Shown here: one piece after another, positions 63,165-64,000 of the stretch
How positions within the stretch are numbered: position 1 is the first letter of the stretch
How the letters are laid out: every line of letters begins with the position of its first letter
DNA from: an uncultured Prevotellaceae bacterium
GTDB taxonomy: Bacteria; Bacteroidota; Bacteroidia; Bacteroidales; Bacteroidaceae
Assembly: GCA_946185285.1 (NCBI GenBank)
Contig: CAMHIS010000004.1
Location: 1-64,000, forward strand
DNA length: 64,000 nucleotides
Reading direction: 5' to 3'
Notes under the pieces: model-generated
Databases searched by the model: none
Seen by the model: the letters and a program-made list of their open reading frames with translations, nothing else
Told to the model about the DNA's origin: nothing
Program-made: the position numbers and the translations under genes

Positions 63165-64000
63165 TTACTTTGCTCCGCCGCCTAAGGCCTGGTAGAGGTT
63201 GACGACAGCCTGCATCTTGTTAAACTGGTCGGTCACTTCCGAAATCTCGGCGTTGAGCAGGTTGCTTTGGGCAGAGATCACCTCGAGGTAGGTGGTGTTC
63301 GAACTGGACTCCATCAGCTTCTTGGTGTCCTCGACGTTCTGCTTCAGCACAGCGACGCGCTTCGAGTCGAGATCGCCTTTCTCAGCCGACGCATTGTAGC
63401 TGACCAACGCATTACTCACCTCGTTGCCAGCCTTCAGCACCGTGTTCTGCCACGTGTTGTACTTCTGCTCATACTGCATCTTGGCCACCTTCAGTCCAGC
63501 CACAATCTGACCATGCTGGAAGATGGGCTGGACAAGCGAGCCGACAGCCGACAGCAGCAGCTTGCCGGGATTCACCATACCGTTGTTATTGGTGAAGGCA
63601 CCTGTCCCCGAGATAGTGATACTGGGATAGAAACGCGAACGGGCCTGCTGCACGTCGTAGAAGCACTGGGCCAGTGCCATCTCGGCAGCGTGGACGTCGG
63701 CACGGTTGTTCAACAGGCCGATACTGACGCCCGTACTAAACGTCGAAGGCAGCGACTGGTCAGCCAGTTTGCCACGCTTGATAGTCTGGGCAGGCTGGGC
63801 AATAAGCAGCGAAAGGGAGTTTTCCACCTCGCGCATCTGGCGCTGCAAGTCTACCTTCTGAGCCTGTACCGAATAATAGGCAGCCTCAGCACTCTGGACA
63901 GCAGTGGAGCGGTAGCCCACACGGTTCTCGTGCATGAACTGCATCTTCTCCCACGTCGCCTTGGTCAGCTGCTCCATATCGGTGACAATCTCCATCTGGC
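63165..64000 (-). CDS. TolC-family outer-membrane efflux protein, C-terminal part
   Basis: The last about 278 residues of an outer-membrane factor of RND-type efflux (NodT/OprM-like); the N-terminus lies beyond the window. Visible features: a coiled-coil hairpin region, the SLSLLIAQPAQTIKRG loop, SIGLLNNRADVHAAEMALAQ typical of this group, FYPSITISGTGAFTNN, then a second helical hairpin ending VVNLYQALGGGAK. It opens a channel to the outside for an inner-membrane pump; that pump is not in the window. Partial at the 5' end. Confidence 0.9.
   Translation of the reverse strand, partial: QMEIVTDMEQLTKATWEKMQFMHENRVGYRSTAVQSAEAAYYSVQAQKVDLQRQMREVENSLSLLIAQPAQTIKRGKLADQSLPSTFSTGVSIGLLNNRADVHAAEMALAQCFYDVQQARSRFYPSITISGTGAFTNNNGMVNPGKLLLSAVGSLVQPIFQHGQIVAGLKVAKMQYEQKYNTWQNTVLKAGNEVSNALVSYNASAEKGDLDSKRVAVLKQNVEDTKKLMESSSNTTYLEVISAQSNLLNAEISEVTDQFNKMQAVVNLYQALGGGAK

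Overview
The window looks like a chromosome segment of a Prevotella/Segatella-type member of the Bacteroidales. Evidence: many promoters of the Bacteroidetes form (TTTG, about 20 nt, TAnnTTTG), a MurF-alanine racemase fusion, the fucose salvage enzyme Fkp, the gene order ftsX-DUF3098-uppP-truB-queA-folK, signal peptides ending in GVNGAWGQ-like sequence, and short C-terminal tails of the GIYLIDGKKVV type. No tRNA, rRNA, CRISPR array or replication origin was seen.

Region 1 (1-4,760) is a patchwork. It holds gene relics (a TonB receptor piece, a probable transposase piece), palindromes, and small defence-like or mobile genes: an antitoxin-like protein, a PD-(D/E)XK 'transposase' nuclease, a RelE-type toxin-antitoxin pair and an Abi/HEPN protein. 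Copies of the same signal-peptide leader DNA lie between these genes, as if cassettes had been inserted repeatedly at the 5' end of one secreted-protein gene.

Region 2 (4,764-34,780) is a 30-kb run of four same-strand genes with gaps of 7 to 27 bp: a 2,119-residue secreted protein, two almost identical AAA-ATPase/PD-(D/E)XK genes in tandem, and a single ORF of about 6,810 residues. That ORF is built from 'V(Y/F)GGGN' units of about 38 residues, probably a giant secreted beta-solenoid, and its last two thirds are two tandem superunits of about 6.5 kb. The two ATPase copies are nearly identical except for one 200-bp block. This locus is the most unusual part of the window.

Region 3 (34,800-36,400) holds a palindromic element, a GIY-YIG gene fragment, a VapBC-like pair and a second gene fragment.

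Region 4 (36,400-42,000) is a uronate-use operon (EIIC-Gat-like permease, KduI with a signal peptide, ExuT), divergent from a secreted M6 metalloprotease. The GH28 pectinase at 55.5-57.0 kb fits the same pectin/uronate theme.

Region 5 (42,000-64,000) is mostly core: MurF-Alr, a GSCFA protein, Fkp, a YfhO-family membrane protein, LuxS, TypA, a small beta-barrel protein, S15, a lipoprotein, GH28, FolK, QueA, TruB, UppP, DUF3098, FtsX, a radical SAM protein, LpxA and part of a TolC-family protein. Several of these genes (fkp, typA, probably folK) contain repeat-element DNA read in frame, and matching inverted-repeat elements lie between genes. The genome therefore seems heavily colonised by small palindromic repeats that are tolerated inside essential proteins.
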